Part shown: piece by piece, positions 1-7,085 of the stretch | How positions within the stretch are numbered: the first letter of the stretch is position 1 | Layout of the letters: the number at the start of each line of letters is the position of its first letter | Assembly: GCA_023435925.1 (NCBI GenBank) | Contig: JAEZLF010000231.1 | Location: 1 to 10,870 of the forward strand | Origin: Bacillota bacterium | GTDB lineage: Bacteria > Bacillota > Clostridia > Acetivibrionales > DTU013 | Direction: 5' to 3' | DNA: 10,870 nt | Made by a program: the position numbers and the translations under genes | The notes under the pieces: generated by a model | Database searches by the model: none | Seen by the model: only the letters and a program-made list of their open reading frames with translations | Told to the model about the DNA's origin: nothing

Positions 1-614
1 ATCCTCAGCGGGTTTCTCTCAAACCGTCCTTTGCAGTTCTCGCATAGCTCAGGAAGATGCGGTCTGAAATATTCCTTTAGCTGCTCATTGTAAGCTGTTC
101 TGCATACAGGACAGCCGATGCTGTTAATGTTCAGCCCTGTTTTCTTCAAACCCAGTATTTCAAAAAACATGGAAAGAATACTGATGATTTCCACATCAAT
201 TGCAGGACCGGCCGAGCCGAAAGCCTCCACACCCAACTGATGAAATTCCCTGTACCGTCCTTTTTGTACGTTTTCATACCGATAGGCCGTAATATCGTAG
301 TAGAGCTTGATGGGCTGCGGAAGAGACGACATTCCGTTTTCAATAAAGCTTCTCACGACACCCGCCGTACCCTCGGGTCTCAGCGTTATACTTCTGCCGC
401 CCTTGTCATTGAAGGTGTACATTTCCTTCTGTACAATATCAGTCGTGTCACCGACTCCCCGCTGAAAAAGCTCCGTATGCTCAAAAACCGGTATCCTTAT
501 TTCCTTGTACCCAAAACTGCTGCAAAGCTTTGCGAAGACCTTCTCGACATACTGCCACTTGTAAATTTCGGCAGGGAGTATATCCCTGGTACCTTTTGGA
601 GCTTGAGTGAACAT
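1..614 (-). CDS. hisS: Histidyl-tRNA synthetase, N-terminal half (cut by window edge)
   Basis: HisRS is a cytoplasmic class II synthetase that charges tRNA-His with histidine. The frame was read from the ATG at 614-612, preceded by a strong AGGAGG at 625-620, and stays open for 204 codons to the left edge, about half of the usual 415-430 residues. Visible landmarks are the N-terminal APKGTRDILP, the TLRPEGT histidine/ATP-site motif at residues 77-83, and class II motif 2 with R112, E114 and REFHQ at residues 122-126. A four-cysteine pattern follows (C168, C171, C191, C194; the last pair reads CENCKGRFERNPLR), of a type seen in many bacterial HisRS enzymes. No frameshift is present. It lies behind its own promoter and a T-box leader, so expression should rise when a cognate tRNA is uncharged. 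In Firmicutes aspS commonly follows hisS, but that region is outside the window. The identification is very secure. Confidence 0.97.
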   Translation of the reverse strand, partial: MFTQAPKGTRDILPAEIYKWQYVEKVFAKLCSSFGYKEIRIPVFEHTELFQRGVGDTTDIVQKEMYTFNDKGGRSITLRPEGTAGVVRSFIENGMSSLPQPIKLYYDITAYRYENVQKGRYREFHQLGVEAFGSAGPAIDVEIISILSMFFEILGLKKTGLNINSIGCPVCRTAYNEQLKEYFRPHLPELCENCKGRFERNPLR

Positions 615-642
615 AGCATCCTCCTGTTATTCCTCTTTGTTA

Positions 643-671
643 TGGCAGTTATAACCGCACCACAACTGCCA
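643..671 (-). other. Hairpin between the T-box terminator and the hisS ribosome binding site
   Basis: The bases 671-664 (TGGCAGTT) and 650-643 (AACTGCCA) form a perfect 8-bp stem around a 13-nt loop. Further wobble pairs are possible inside the loop. The stem lies about 18 nt upstream of the AGGAGG of hisS and downstream of the T-box terminator. No U-run follows it, so it is not an intrinsic terminator. It could affect mRNA stability or translation; its function is unknown. Confidence 0.5.
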
Positions 672-720
672 CCGTGCCTGATTTTTCCCCGTAGTAAATT
701 GAAAACCATAAATTCCTATT

Positions 721-766
721 CATAAATAAAAGCTCCCGCCTGACAGTAAAGTCAGGGACGAGAGCT
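721..766 (-). terminator. T-box regulatory terminator of hisS
   Basis: In the transcript, bases 766-751 pair with 744-731. This gives a 14-bp stem with one G-U pair and a 2-nt bulge (T758, C757), a 6-nt loop, and then the U-rich tail TTTTATTTATG at 731-721. The 5' arm contains CGTCCCT (760-754), which is also the 3' arm of the T-box antiterminator, so the two structures exclude each other. Uncharged tRNA binding is expected to favour the antiterminator and readthrough into hisS. Confidence 0.93.
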
Positions 767-1013
767 GCTTCCCGCGGTGCCACCCTAATAGGTTTGAAAA
801 ACCCACTTTCACCCTTAACGCAGGATATACGGAACGGCTTACTGATTGTATGCTTTACAGGAATACTCCCTCAGTGCATCAACTTTCTTCCGATCAGCTC
901 AAGGATGTTCGTTCACCTGCCCTTATGTTAAAGGTGTTCACAGTCGAGACACCTTCTCCCTGAAACATGTACAGGTTACTTTTTCCCTTCATTGCCTTTG
1001 AAAATTCAACGTA
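721..1013 (-). promoter_or_regulatory. T-box riboswitch leader of hisS
   Basis: This leader fills most of the 452-nt non-coding stretch between the upstream hydrolase gene and hisS. The hallmark T-box AGGGTGGCACCGCGG lies at 786-772. AGGG pairs with CCCT in the CGTCCCT arm at 760-754 to form the antiterminator, leaving TGGC as the bulge that contacts the tRNA 3' end. Stem I starts near 990 with GAAGGG and AGTA. An ACCTGT/GCAGGT helix follows, then an apical AGGTGT/ACACCT hairpin and a specifier-loop strand reading GAACGAACAT at about 914-905. The most natural specifier is CAT (His) at 907-905, directly after GAA. An Asn codon, AAC, overlaps it by one base. The bulge base C does not match the C73 expected in bacterial tRNA-His. 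The T-box call is firm; the amino acid assignment is probable. Confidence 0.93.
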
Positions 1014-1019
1014 CTATAT

Positions 1020-1048
1020 ATTTTAATTATGCCGGGCATGATTGTCAA
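1020..1048 (-). promoter_or_regulatory. Sigma-A-type promoter of the hisS leader
   Basis: A perfect -35 TTGACA lies at 1048-1043, followed by a 17-bp spacer and the -10 TAAAAT at 1025-1020. Transcription should start near 1013, just ahead of T-box stem I. The promoter begins 18 bp past the stop codon of the upstream hydrolase gene. hisS therefore has its own transcription start rather than depending on the rel operon. Confidence 0.85.
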
Positions 1049-1066
1049 TAGCTAGAATTTTTGATC

Positions 1067-1678
1067 CTACCATAAATACGTGTTGTTTTCCTTCTCGTAT
1101 CCAATATCGCTTGCTGAACCATGGCCAGGATACACCTTCAAACCTTCCTCCAGCTTCATCAATCTCCTCAGAGAGTTCATCAGCCTGTCATGGTCACCTG
1201 CCCCCAGATCGGTCCTGCCCACACTAAGTCTGAACAGCGTATCCCCAGTGAAAATACAATCCTCCGCTCTCACACAAATGCTTCCTGGCGTATGCCCCGG
1301 AGTATGGATGATTTCCAGCTTTAAGCCGCCCAGTTCAAGCCTGTCACCGTCCTTCACCTGCAAATCGGCATCTCTGAAAACCTTAGTAAGGCCAAACAGC
1401 ATAGATCCGTTTAACATGGCATTTCCAAGCAGCGGCGCATCCTCAGCATGGATTACTGTCTTACCTCCGCAAGCATTGAGAAGCTCTTCCATATGCAAAA
1501 TGTGATCGATATGCGCATGGGTCAAAATAATATATTTCAAGGTCAAATTCTGCGCTTCAAGAATTTGAATGATATCTTCCTGTTCTACGCCGGGATCAAT
1601 GACAGCCGCTTCTCCAGAATCCCCCAGAATATAGCAGTTCGATGAAACCATCCCTGTTGCAATACGTTTTAAAAACAT
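1067..1678 (-). CDS. Metallo-beta-lactamase-fold hydrolase, glyoxalase II-like (YqgX type)
   Basis: This 203-residue cytoplasmic protein belongs to the small glyoxalase-II-like branch of the metallo-beta-lactamase superfamily, whose members hydrolyse thioesters or related substrates using two metal ions. The metal-ligand set is complete: THAHIDH at residues 53-59, H119 in PGHTPG, D136 in GDTLF, and H186 in PGHG. I chose the ATG at 1678, preceded by AGGAG at about 10 bp. It gives the family-typical start MFLKRIATGMVSSNCYIL; an in-frame TTG seven codons earlier overlaps that ribosome binding site and is unlikely to be used. The gene starts 45 bp after rel and probably shares its transcript from the apt promoter. 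The exact substrate cannot be read from the sequence. A gene of this kind often accompanies rel and hisS in Clostridia. Confidence 0.9.
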   Translation of the reverse strand: MFLKRIATGMVSSNCYILGDSGEAAVIDPGVEQEDIIQILEAQNLTLKYIILTHAHIDHILHMEELLNACGGKTVIHAEDAPLLGNAMLNGSMLFGLTKVFRDADLQVKDGDRLELGGLKLEIIHTPGHTPGSICVRAEDCIFTGDTLFRLSVGRTDLGAGDHDRLMNSLRRLMKLEEGLKVYPGHGSASDIGYEKENNTYLW

Positions 1679-1723
1679 AGCTCGCCTACTCCTATCCAAT
1701 TTCTAATGTGACGTTGTTCAATT

Positions 1724-3913
1724 CTATTGCTTATTCCTTGTCACCTCAAATACGCCGTCTACCTTTTTCAACTTTTTAATAATTTTGTCCAGCTGCTCTG
1801 TGTCGTTAATCTCCAATGTCAGGTTGATAATTGCGATCTGTTCCCGTGTCGTTCTGGCATTGATAGCCTTCAGAGGGATCTTGGCCTCACCGATCGTATT
1901 GGTGATTTCCATTAGCAGAGCGGTTCTGTCGTTAGCCATTACTGTGATATCGGCCTTATACGCTACATTGATGGCCGTATACCACTTGACTTCTATCAAC
2001 CGTTCATCCTCTCCGCGGCTGCCGGTAACATTGGTGCAATCACTTCTGTGGACAGAAACACCCCTGCCTCGTGTAATGTAGCCAATAATATCATCGCCTG
2101 GCACAGGATTGCAGCATCTGGACAGTCTCACCAGACAATTGTCGATTCCCTTAACAATAACACCGTTTTCCGGTATGGTTCTTCTCTTCTTTTCTTTTTC
2201 CTTCTCCAGCCTTGCTTGCGCTTCCCGTTCAAGCTCAGCCTCCAGTTCATCCGGTTTAACCGTTTTCCGGAATTCCTCTTTCAGTCTTGATACCACCTTA
2301 CTGGCACCAATACCTCCATATCCCACTGCTGAAAACATATCTTCCAGAGAATTGAAGTTAAACTTCTTCAGCATGATCTCAACCCAATCATTTTTAAAAA
2401 GCTGATTATATGTCAGCCCCTGCTTCTTCAATTCCCTGTCAATCGATTCTCTGCCCCGTTCTATATTCTCTTCTCTATTCTCACGTTTAAACCACTGATT
2501 GATTTTATTGCGTGCCTGAGAGCTTTTTACGATTTTCAGCCAATCGCGGCTGGGTCCATGGACATTAGCTGATGTCATCACCTCAACAATGTCACCGTTT
2601 TTCAGTACGCTCCCCAGCTTGACAATTTCCCCGTTCACCCTTGCTCCCATCATTTTATTGCCAACTGCACTATGGATAGCATATGCAAAATCAATGGGAT
2701 TTGATCCGGCCGGCAGGTTCACCACATCTCCCTTTGGTGTAAAAACAAATACCTCATCAGCAAACAGATCAATTTTTACCGTTTCAACAAATTCATTAGC
2801 ATCCCTGGCATCCTTCTGCCATTCCAGCATTTGACGCAGCCATGCAAGCTTATTATCCAGCTCGCTTTCTCCGGACATACCCTCCTTGTACCTCCAATGC
2901 GCTGCGATACCAACTTCCGCAACCCTGTGCATATCCCAGGTTCTGATTTGCACTTCAAAAGGTTGTCCCTCGTGGCCGATCAGCGTTGTATGTAATGATT
3001 GGTACATGTTAGGCTTGGGCATGGCGATATAATCCTTGAACCTGCCCGGCATCGGCTTATATAACTCATGAACCAGACCAAGCACAGCATAACAGTCCTT
3101 CACAGAATTCACGATAACCCTGACTGCAAAAAGATCATAGATCTGATCCAATGTCTTGTTCTGTGTCTGCATTTTTTTGTAAATGCTATAGAAATGCTTG
3201 GGCCTTCCGTCAATCTGTGTTTCAATCCCAAGCTCAGTTGTTTTGGTTTTTATTTCCTCTTTAATATTGGCTATAAAAGCTTCGCGCTCACGACGCTTTT
3301 TCGCAATTTTCTCCACAAGGTCATAATAATCATCCGGATGCAGGTACCGTAAGCAAACATCCTCCAGCTCCCACTTCACCTTTGAGATACCGAGCCTGTG
3401 TGCCAGCGGAGCATAGATCTCAAGCGTTTCCCGGGCTTTTTCCAATTGCTTGTCCGGCGGCATATACTTCAGGGTATGCATGTTATGCATCCTGTCCGCC
3501 AGCTTTATCAAAATAACCCTGATGTCCTTGGCCATAGCCATAAACATTTTTCTCAGATTTTCAGCCTGCTGCTCTTCCTTGGTAGTGTATGGAATCTTGT
3601 CAAGCTTTGTAACACCATCCACCAGCATTGCCGTGTCTTCACCGAATTGCTGTTTTATATCCTCGTAGGTACAGTTGGTATCCTCCACCGTATCATGTAA
3701 AAGCCCGGCAATGATCGTTGTCAGATCCAGCTCCAGATCCGCCAGAATATAAGCGACCTCAATCGGATGACTGATATAGGGATCGCCCGATTCCCTCAGC
3801 TGGCCCTCATGGGCTTCCTTTGCCAGAGCATAAGCTTTGCTGAGCAAATCAAAATCACAGCTGGGGTTATATTCTTTTATTTTGTCGACAAGCTTATTAT
3901 AGCGGCTATCCAT
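1724..3913 (-). CDS. relA: Bifunctional (p)ppGpp synthetase/hydrolase, Rel/SpoT family
   Basis: This 729-residue enzyme makes and degrades (p)ppGpp, the stringent-response alarmone, and works on the ribosome. The domains appear in order: an HD hydrolase (residues about 45-155) with H49 and HDTVED at 73-78; a synthetase (about 235-345) with YSIYKKM, DLFAVRVIV and YQSLHTT; a TGS domain (about 388-450); a charged helical stretch rich in Glu/Lys (about 555-578); a zinc-finger/RIS segment with RCCNP (C600, C601), H622 and C626; and a C-terminal ACT domain (about 650-726). The loop RFKD at 291-294 is the RXKD form of bifunctional Rel enzymes rather than the EXDD form of synthetase-only RelA, and the HD motif is intact, so both activities are predicted. 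The ATG at 3913 follows GGAGG with normal spacing. The gene lies 38 bp after apt, the usual Firmicutes order. The symbol rel would be equally valid. Confidence 0.97.
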   Translation of the reverse strand: MDSRYNKLVDKIKEYNPSCDFDLLSKAYALAKEAHEGQLRESGDPYISHPIEVAYILADLELDLTTIIAGLLHDTVEDTNCTYEDIKQQFGEDTAMLVDGVTKLDKIPYTTKEEQQAENLRKMFMAMAKDIRVILIKLADRMHNMHTLKYMPPDKQLEKARETLEIYAPLAHRLGISKVKWELEDVCLRYLHPDDYYDLVEKIAKKRREREAFIANIKEEIKTKTTELGIETQIDGRPKHFYSIYKKMQTQNKTLDQIYDLFAVRVIVNSVKDCYAVLGLVHELYKPMPGRFKDYIAMPKPNMYQSLHTTLIGHEGQPFEVQIRTWDMHRVAEVGIAAHWRYKEGMSGESELDNKLAWLRQMLEWQKDARDANEFVETVKIDLFADEVFVFTPKGDVVNLPAGSNPIDFAYAIHSAVGNKMMGARVNGEIVKLGSVLKNGDIVEVMTSANVHGPSRDWLKIVKSSQARNKINQWFKRENREENIERGRESIDRELKKQGLTYNQLFKNDWVEIMLKKFNFNSLEDMFSAVGYGGIGASKVVSRLKEEFRKTVKPDELEAELEREAQARLEKEKEKKRRTIPENGVIVKGIDNCLVRLSRCCNPVPGDDIIGYITRGRGVSVHRSDCTNVTGSRGEDERLIEVKWYTAINVAYKADITVMANDRTALLMEITNTIGEAKIPLKAINARTTREQIAIINLTLEINDTEQLDKIIKKLKKVDGVFEVTRNKQ

Positions 3914-3951
3914 CAGCTTTCCTCCGGTATGTCACTTGAGTCACTTGTGTA

Positions 3952-4467
3952 TCAAAATCTTACAATCGAGGCCACATTGTAGCCCTCAAGCCTTTCCCTG
4001 CCCTTCAGGAATTCCAGTTCAATGAAAAACACCAGCCCAGCCACCTCACCACCGAGCTTTTCAACAAGTCTTATGTTGGATTCCATCGTTCCGCCGGTAG
4101 CCAGCAAATCATCAATGATAACGACCTTCTGTCCCGGCCTGATAGCATCCTGATGTATTTCCAGCACATCTGTGCCGTATTCCAGCTGATATTCCACACT
4201 GATGGTCTTATAGGGCAGCTTCCCTTTCTTCCTGATAGGCACGAAGCCCTTATTCAGTGCATATGCCACCGGAGCCCCAAAAATAAAGCCCCTTGATTCA
4301 GGTCCAATAATAAGATCAAAATCTCCCATTCCGAGTGTCAGCCTCTTCATCTCTTCAATGCTTTGCTGAAGCGCTTCACTATCCTGCAGAACGGTTGTAA
4401 TATCAATAAAATCTATACCCTCTTTGGGGAAATCTGGGACATGCCTGAGTTTAGCTTTCAAATCCAT
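3952..4467 (-). CDS. apt: Adenine phosphoribosyltransferase
   Basis: APRT converts adenine and PRPP to AMP and pyrophosphate in cytoplasmic purine salvage. The 171-residue product has the usual family length. It shows the PRPP-binding motif VVIIDDLLATGGT at residues 115-127, the ESRGF segment at 57-61, and the family N-terminus with PDFPKEGI followed by DITTVL. The ATG at 4467 is preceded by GGGAGG at 9 bp. A promoter-like site (4528-4500) sits directly upstream, so apt probably heads an apt-rel-hydrolase transcript. Linking apt to rel makes sense, because (p)ppGpp and purine nucleotide pools are tightly connected. No defect or unusual residue is visible. Confidence 0.97.
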   Translation of the reverse strand: MDLKAKLRHVPDFPKEGIDFIDITTVLQDSEALQQSIEEMKRLTLGMGDFDLIIGPESRGFIFGAPVAYALNKGFVPIRKKGKLPYKTISVEYQLEYGTDVLEIHQDAIRPGQKVVIIDDLLATGGTMESNIRLVEKLGGEVAGLVFFIELEFLKGRERLEGYNVASIVRF

Positions 4468-4499
4468 TATAGTGAGCCTCCCTGTCCTGATATTCTTCT

Positions 4500-4528
4500 A
4501 TTATAGTCATTTACACCGCTAAAAACAA
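4500..4528 (-). promoter_or_regulatory. Probable sigma-A-type promoter of apt-rel
   Basis: The -10 hexamer is a perfect TATAAT at 4505-4500. It lies 17 bp after TTGTTT at 4528-4523, a three-of-six to four-of-six match to the -35 consensus. Both lie in the 81-bp gap between recJ and apt, with an expected start near 4493, about 25 bp ahead of the apt ATG. This would let apt and rel be expressed apart from recJ. I saw no intrinsic terminator after recJ, so readthrough remains possible. Confidence 0.65.
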
Positions 4529-4548
4529 TATTTTTTGTCTGTACCTGT

Positions 4549-6249
4549 CTAAGTTCCAGCTTTAATGTCCTTCAGGTTCAGCTGAAGCTTGCTGCTTCCA
4601 TTCCACTGGTTCACTTCCAGAGAAAAAACCGCGTCCACTCTTTTTCCAACAATACACTCGTCAGCCAGTTCACCCATATTGAAGCCGATTGCATCAACTT
4701 TCTGACTTCCATCAAACAGACTGAGCTTTAAATGCTTTCCCTCACTTAATAATCTGACATCCACTACAGTAAGACCCCGGTATCCGAAAACCGGACCGGG
4801 ATTTCCGGCGCCAAAGGGTGTCAGATAAGTTAGTTCCTTGACACTTTGCAGCGACAGGTCATTTCTGTCCAGAAAAGCATCCACCTTAATGTTAGGTACC
4901 AAATCATCATCCGTCAGAATACTATCAGCATATGCATTCATGCAAGATCTGAACTCATTTATTTTATCAGCCTGAATGGTCAGTCCCGCAGCCATCTCAT
5001 GTCCTCCAAACTTATCCATCAAATGTCCGCAATGGGTAAGCGCCATAAACAGATTGAAGCATTTCAAACTCCTTCCGGAGCCTTTCCCGATTCCATTTTC
5101 AATAGATATCACAATACATGGCCTGTTATACTTTTCCAATATCTTTGATGCGACAATTCCAATCACGCCATGATGCCAGCCTTCTCCGCTTACGATAAGA
5201 ACCTTTTCCCTTTCAGGGTCCATCTCCTTTTCCACTGTTGCAATGGCTTCATCAATGATTTGACTTTCCGTATCCTGCCTGCACTTATTTTCATTGTCCA
5301 ATTCCTTTGCCAACGCTTCTGCCAATACCTGACTGTCAGCTGTAAAAAGCTGCACACCCCTGATGGCACTTCCAAGGCGGCCAGCCGCATTAATCCTGGG
5401 TGCAAGGCCAAAAGCGGCATGATACGCTGTCAATGGCTTCCCGCCAAACCCCGCTTCCTTGATTAAAGCTTTTAACCCCTGATTTTTAGATTTTTCCATC
5501 GCAACGAGTCCAAATCCTGCAATAAGCCTGTTCTCTCCCACCAATGGAACCACATCGGCAATCGTGGCCAATGCCGCCAGATCCATGTACCTCTTATATG
5601 CATTCACATGTCCCGTTTTTACGCAAAGCGCCTGTACCAGCTTCAATGCCACACCGGCACCTGCCAATTCCTTAAACGGATATTCACAGCCGGGCTTGTG
5701 GGGATTAATTACCACAGCTGCTTCCGGCAGAACCTCCTTGCACTGGTGATGATCCGTAACGATAACCTGGATTCCCGATTCCTGAAGCCATTGAACCTCA
5801 TCCACCGAGGTAATCCCGCAATCGACAGTTATAACCAGTGATACAGGGAGCTTCACAACTTTTTCTGCCGTAGTCATTGAAAGACCGTATCCGTCCTCTA
5901 TGCGGTCAGGAATAAAATATTGAACTTCAGCACCCAGAGCCTTCAGAAAATGATATAAAATCGATGTGCTTGCAATGCCATCTACATCATAGTCCCCAAA
6001 AACCAGGATACCTTCCCGGCCGCTTACTGCTTGCATAATCCTTTCAACTGCCGTCTCCATTCCATCCATCAGAAAAGGATCATGCATTTCTCTCAAATCC
6101 GGCTTTATAAAGCTTTTTACATAATCACTATCCAAAATGCCCCGACTGACAAACACCTTCGCCATAACCCTTGATATACAGGCACTGCCAGCCAGCTTGT
6201 CTACTTCTCTTTCATCAACATCTTTATAGACCCACACCTTATGCTGCAC
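4549..6249 (-). CDS. recJ: Single-stranded-DNA-specific 5'-3' exonuclease RecJ
   Basis: RecJ degrades single-stranded DNA 5' to 3' in recombinational repair, base excision and mismatch repair. The product is a DHH-superfamily protein. Motif GDYDVDG lies at residues 85-91, D143 sits in VDCG, and the name-giving DHH lies at 166-168. A DHHA1 domain follows with GKGSGRS and GGH at 415-417, and then a C-terminal OB-like region with TPFGAGNPGPVF near 477. I start it at GTG 6249-6247, where GGAG precedes at 6 bp and the protein begins MQHKVWVYKDVDER, typical of RecJ. The open frame runs 38 codons further upstream to a TTG, but that stretch encodes the intrinsic terminator of the preceding gene. The resulting 566 residues match short Firmicutes RecJ proteins. 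No clear promoter was found in the roughly 65 bp between the terminator and the start. Confidence 0.95.
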   Translation of the reverse strand: MQHKVWVYKDVDEREVDKLAGSACISRVMAKVFVSRGILDSDYVKSFIKPDLREMHDPFLMDGMETAVERIMQAVSGREGILVFGDYDVDGIASTSILYHFLKALGAEVQYFIPDRIEDGYGLSMTTAEKVVKLPVSLVITVDCGITSVDEVQWLQESGIQVIVTDHHQCKEVLPEAAVVINPHKPGCEYPFKELAGAGVALKLVQALCVKTGHVNAYKRYMDLAALATIADVVPLVGENRLIAGFGLVAMEKSKNQGLKALIKEAGFGGKPLTAYHAAFGLAPRINAAGRLGSAIRGVQLFTADSQVLAEALAKELDNENKCRQDTESQIIDEAIATVEKEMDPEREKVLIVSGEGWHHGVIGIVASKILEKYNRPCIVISIENGIGKGSGRSLKCFNLFMALTHCGHLMDKFGGHEMAAGLTIQADKINEFRSCMNAYADSILTDDDLVPNIKVDAFLDRNDLSLQSVKELTYLTPFGAGNPGPVFGYRGLTVVDVRLLSEGKHLKLSLFDGSQKVDAIGFNMGELADECIVGKRVDAVFSLEVNQWNGSSKLQLNLKDIKAGT

Positions 6250-6313
6250 GAAATTCTCCGACCTTCCCTGTGTAAAATGAAATAATGTCTGCCAAATTTG
6301 ATTAATTCCTATG

Positions 6314-6340
6314 AAAAAAGCCCGATTTGCATCGAGCTTT
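6314..6340 (-). terminator. Intrinsic terminator after the GatB/YqeY gene
   Basis: Bases 6340-6331 (AAAGCTCGAT) pair with 6326-6317 (ATCGGGCTTT). This makes a 10-bp stem with one G-U pair, closed by a GCAA tetraloop. The run TTTTTT at 6319-6314 overlaps the stem base and completes a typical intrinsic terminator. It starts 15 bp after the stop codon of the GatB/YqeY gene and should end the rpsU transcript. Its place inside the upstream extension of the recJ frame argues against the TTG start there. Confidence 0.9.
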
Positions 6341-6355
6341 TCACACTTTTCAGAT

Positions 6356-6799
6356 TTATCCAATTATCTTTTTAACGATCGTATTGATCATTTTGCCGTC
6401 AGCTCTGCCCTTAACCTGCGGCATCACTGCCTGCATAATCTTTCCCATGTCCTTGATGGAGGCGGCGCCAGTTTCCTGAACCGCTTGCCTGACTATTACC
6501 TCAAGCTCTTCCTCCGTCAATTGCTGCGGAAGATATTTCAGCAAAACGTCTATCTCGGCTTTCAAATCGTCTATCAGGTCCTGTCTCCCACTCTTTTCGT
6601 AGTCTGGGAGAACATCCCTTCTCTTCTTTACTTCCTTCGCTATAATTTCTAAGATACCATCATCATCAAGAACGATCTTGTTATCCTTCTCCACTTGAAG
6701 AATTGCGGCTCTTGCCATTTGGACAGTGTTCTTTTTAACAGCATCCTTATCCTTCATAGCATTCTTCATATCTTCAAGCAATTGCTCCTTGAGGGACAT
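6356..6799 (-). CDS. yqeY: GatB/YqeY domain-containing protein
   Basis: This 147-residue cytoplasmic protein matches the stand-alone YqeY family. The family resembles the tRNA-binding tail domain of the GatB subunit of aspartyl/glutamyl-tRNA amidotransferase. Its biochemical role is not established; a link to tRNA or translation is inferred from homology and context. Family traits are the start MSLKEQLLEDMKNAMKDKD, the segment LPDYEKSGRQDLID near residue 65, LLKYLPQQLTEEEL near 86, and GKIMQAVMPQVKGRADGK near 119. The ATG at 6799 follows GGGGAGG at 8 bp. It sits 52 bp after rpsU, the usual pairing in Firmicutes, and is closed by an intrinsic terminator, so the two form a short operon. Confidence 0.93.
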   Translation of the reverse strand: MSLKEQLLEDMKNAMKDKDAVKKNTVQMARAAILQVEKDNKIVLDDDGILEIIAKEVKKRRDVLPDYEKSGRQDLIDDLKAEIDVLLKYLPQQLTEEELEVIVRQAVQETGAASIKDMGKIMQAVMPQVKGRADGKMINTIVKKIIG

Positions 6800-6851
6800 T
6801 GTTCCAGCCTCCCCTGCGACTTATTGAACCGTAGCCGTTATTGCCGCGGAC

Positions 6852-7028
6852 TTATTTAAACTTCCTCTTTCTTGCCGCTTCAGACTTCTTCTTTCTTTTA
6901 ACGCTCGGCTTCTCATAATGCTCTCTTTTCCGAACTTCAGCGAGAACGCCGGATTTGGCGCACGAACGCTTAAATCTCTTAAGAGCGCTGTCGAGAGACT
7001 CATTCTCTTTTACTCTAACTTCAGACAT
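6852..7028 (-). CDS. rpsU: Small ribosomal subunit protein bS21
   Basis: S21 is a small basic protein of the 30S subunit. It lies near the 3' end of 16S rRNA and assists translation initiation. The product is 58 residues: MSEVRVKENESLDSALKRF at the start, then RSCAKSGVLAEVRKREHYEKPSVKR, and a strongly basic tail, all diagnostic of bS21. The ATG at 7028 is preceded by an exceptionally purine-rich site, GGAGGGAGGG, at good spacing. The open frame continues 31 codons upstream, but that portion has no S21 similarity and lies in the leader. A strong promoter lies about 100 bp upstream. The gene is followed by yqeY. Confidence 0.97.
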   Translation of the reverse strand: MSEVRVKENESLDSALKRFKRSCAKSGVLAEVRKREHYEKPSVKRKKKSEAARKRKFK

Positions 7029-7045
7029 GTATTTCCCTCCCTCCG

Positions 7046-7085
7046 ATGGTAGCAATTGTGCCAGGAATAAACCATGTATATTGCT
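7046..7085 (-). other. Possible H-type pseudoknot in the rpsU leader
   Basis: Two short complementarities interlock in the transcript. AGCAAT (7085-7080) pairs with ATTGCT (7056-7051), and ATGGT (7075-7071) pairs with ACCAT (7050-7046). The two 3' strands abut, so the helices could stack, with loops of 4 and 14 nt. The structure ends one base before the GGAGGGAGGG ribosome binding site. It could tune translation of rpsU, but stems this short can arise by chance. Confidence 0.3.

Noticed and set aside
497..709. 70-codon minus-strand frame starting in the hisS leader and overlapping hisS out of frame, as a possible leader peptide
   Set aside because: It has only a weak ribosome binding site, runs deep into hisS in another frame, and T-box regulation needs no leader peptide.
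240..725. Open frame of 161 codons on the plus strand opposite hisS and its leader
   Set aside because: The minus strand encodes unmistakable HisRS motifs here, and the plus frame shows no domain features.
1029..1039. Short inverted repeat ATGCC-C-GGCAT as terminator of the hydrolase gene or as an operator
   Set aside because: The stem is only 5 bp with no following T-run. It falls in the spacer of the hisS promoter; an operator role is possible but unsupported.
3931..3948. Two tandem copies of a 9-bp sequence (GTCACTTGA, GTCACTTGT) between apt and rel
   Set aside because: Two short copies can arise by chance, and nothing around them suggests an operator or target site.
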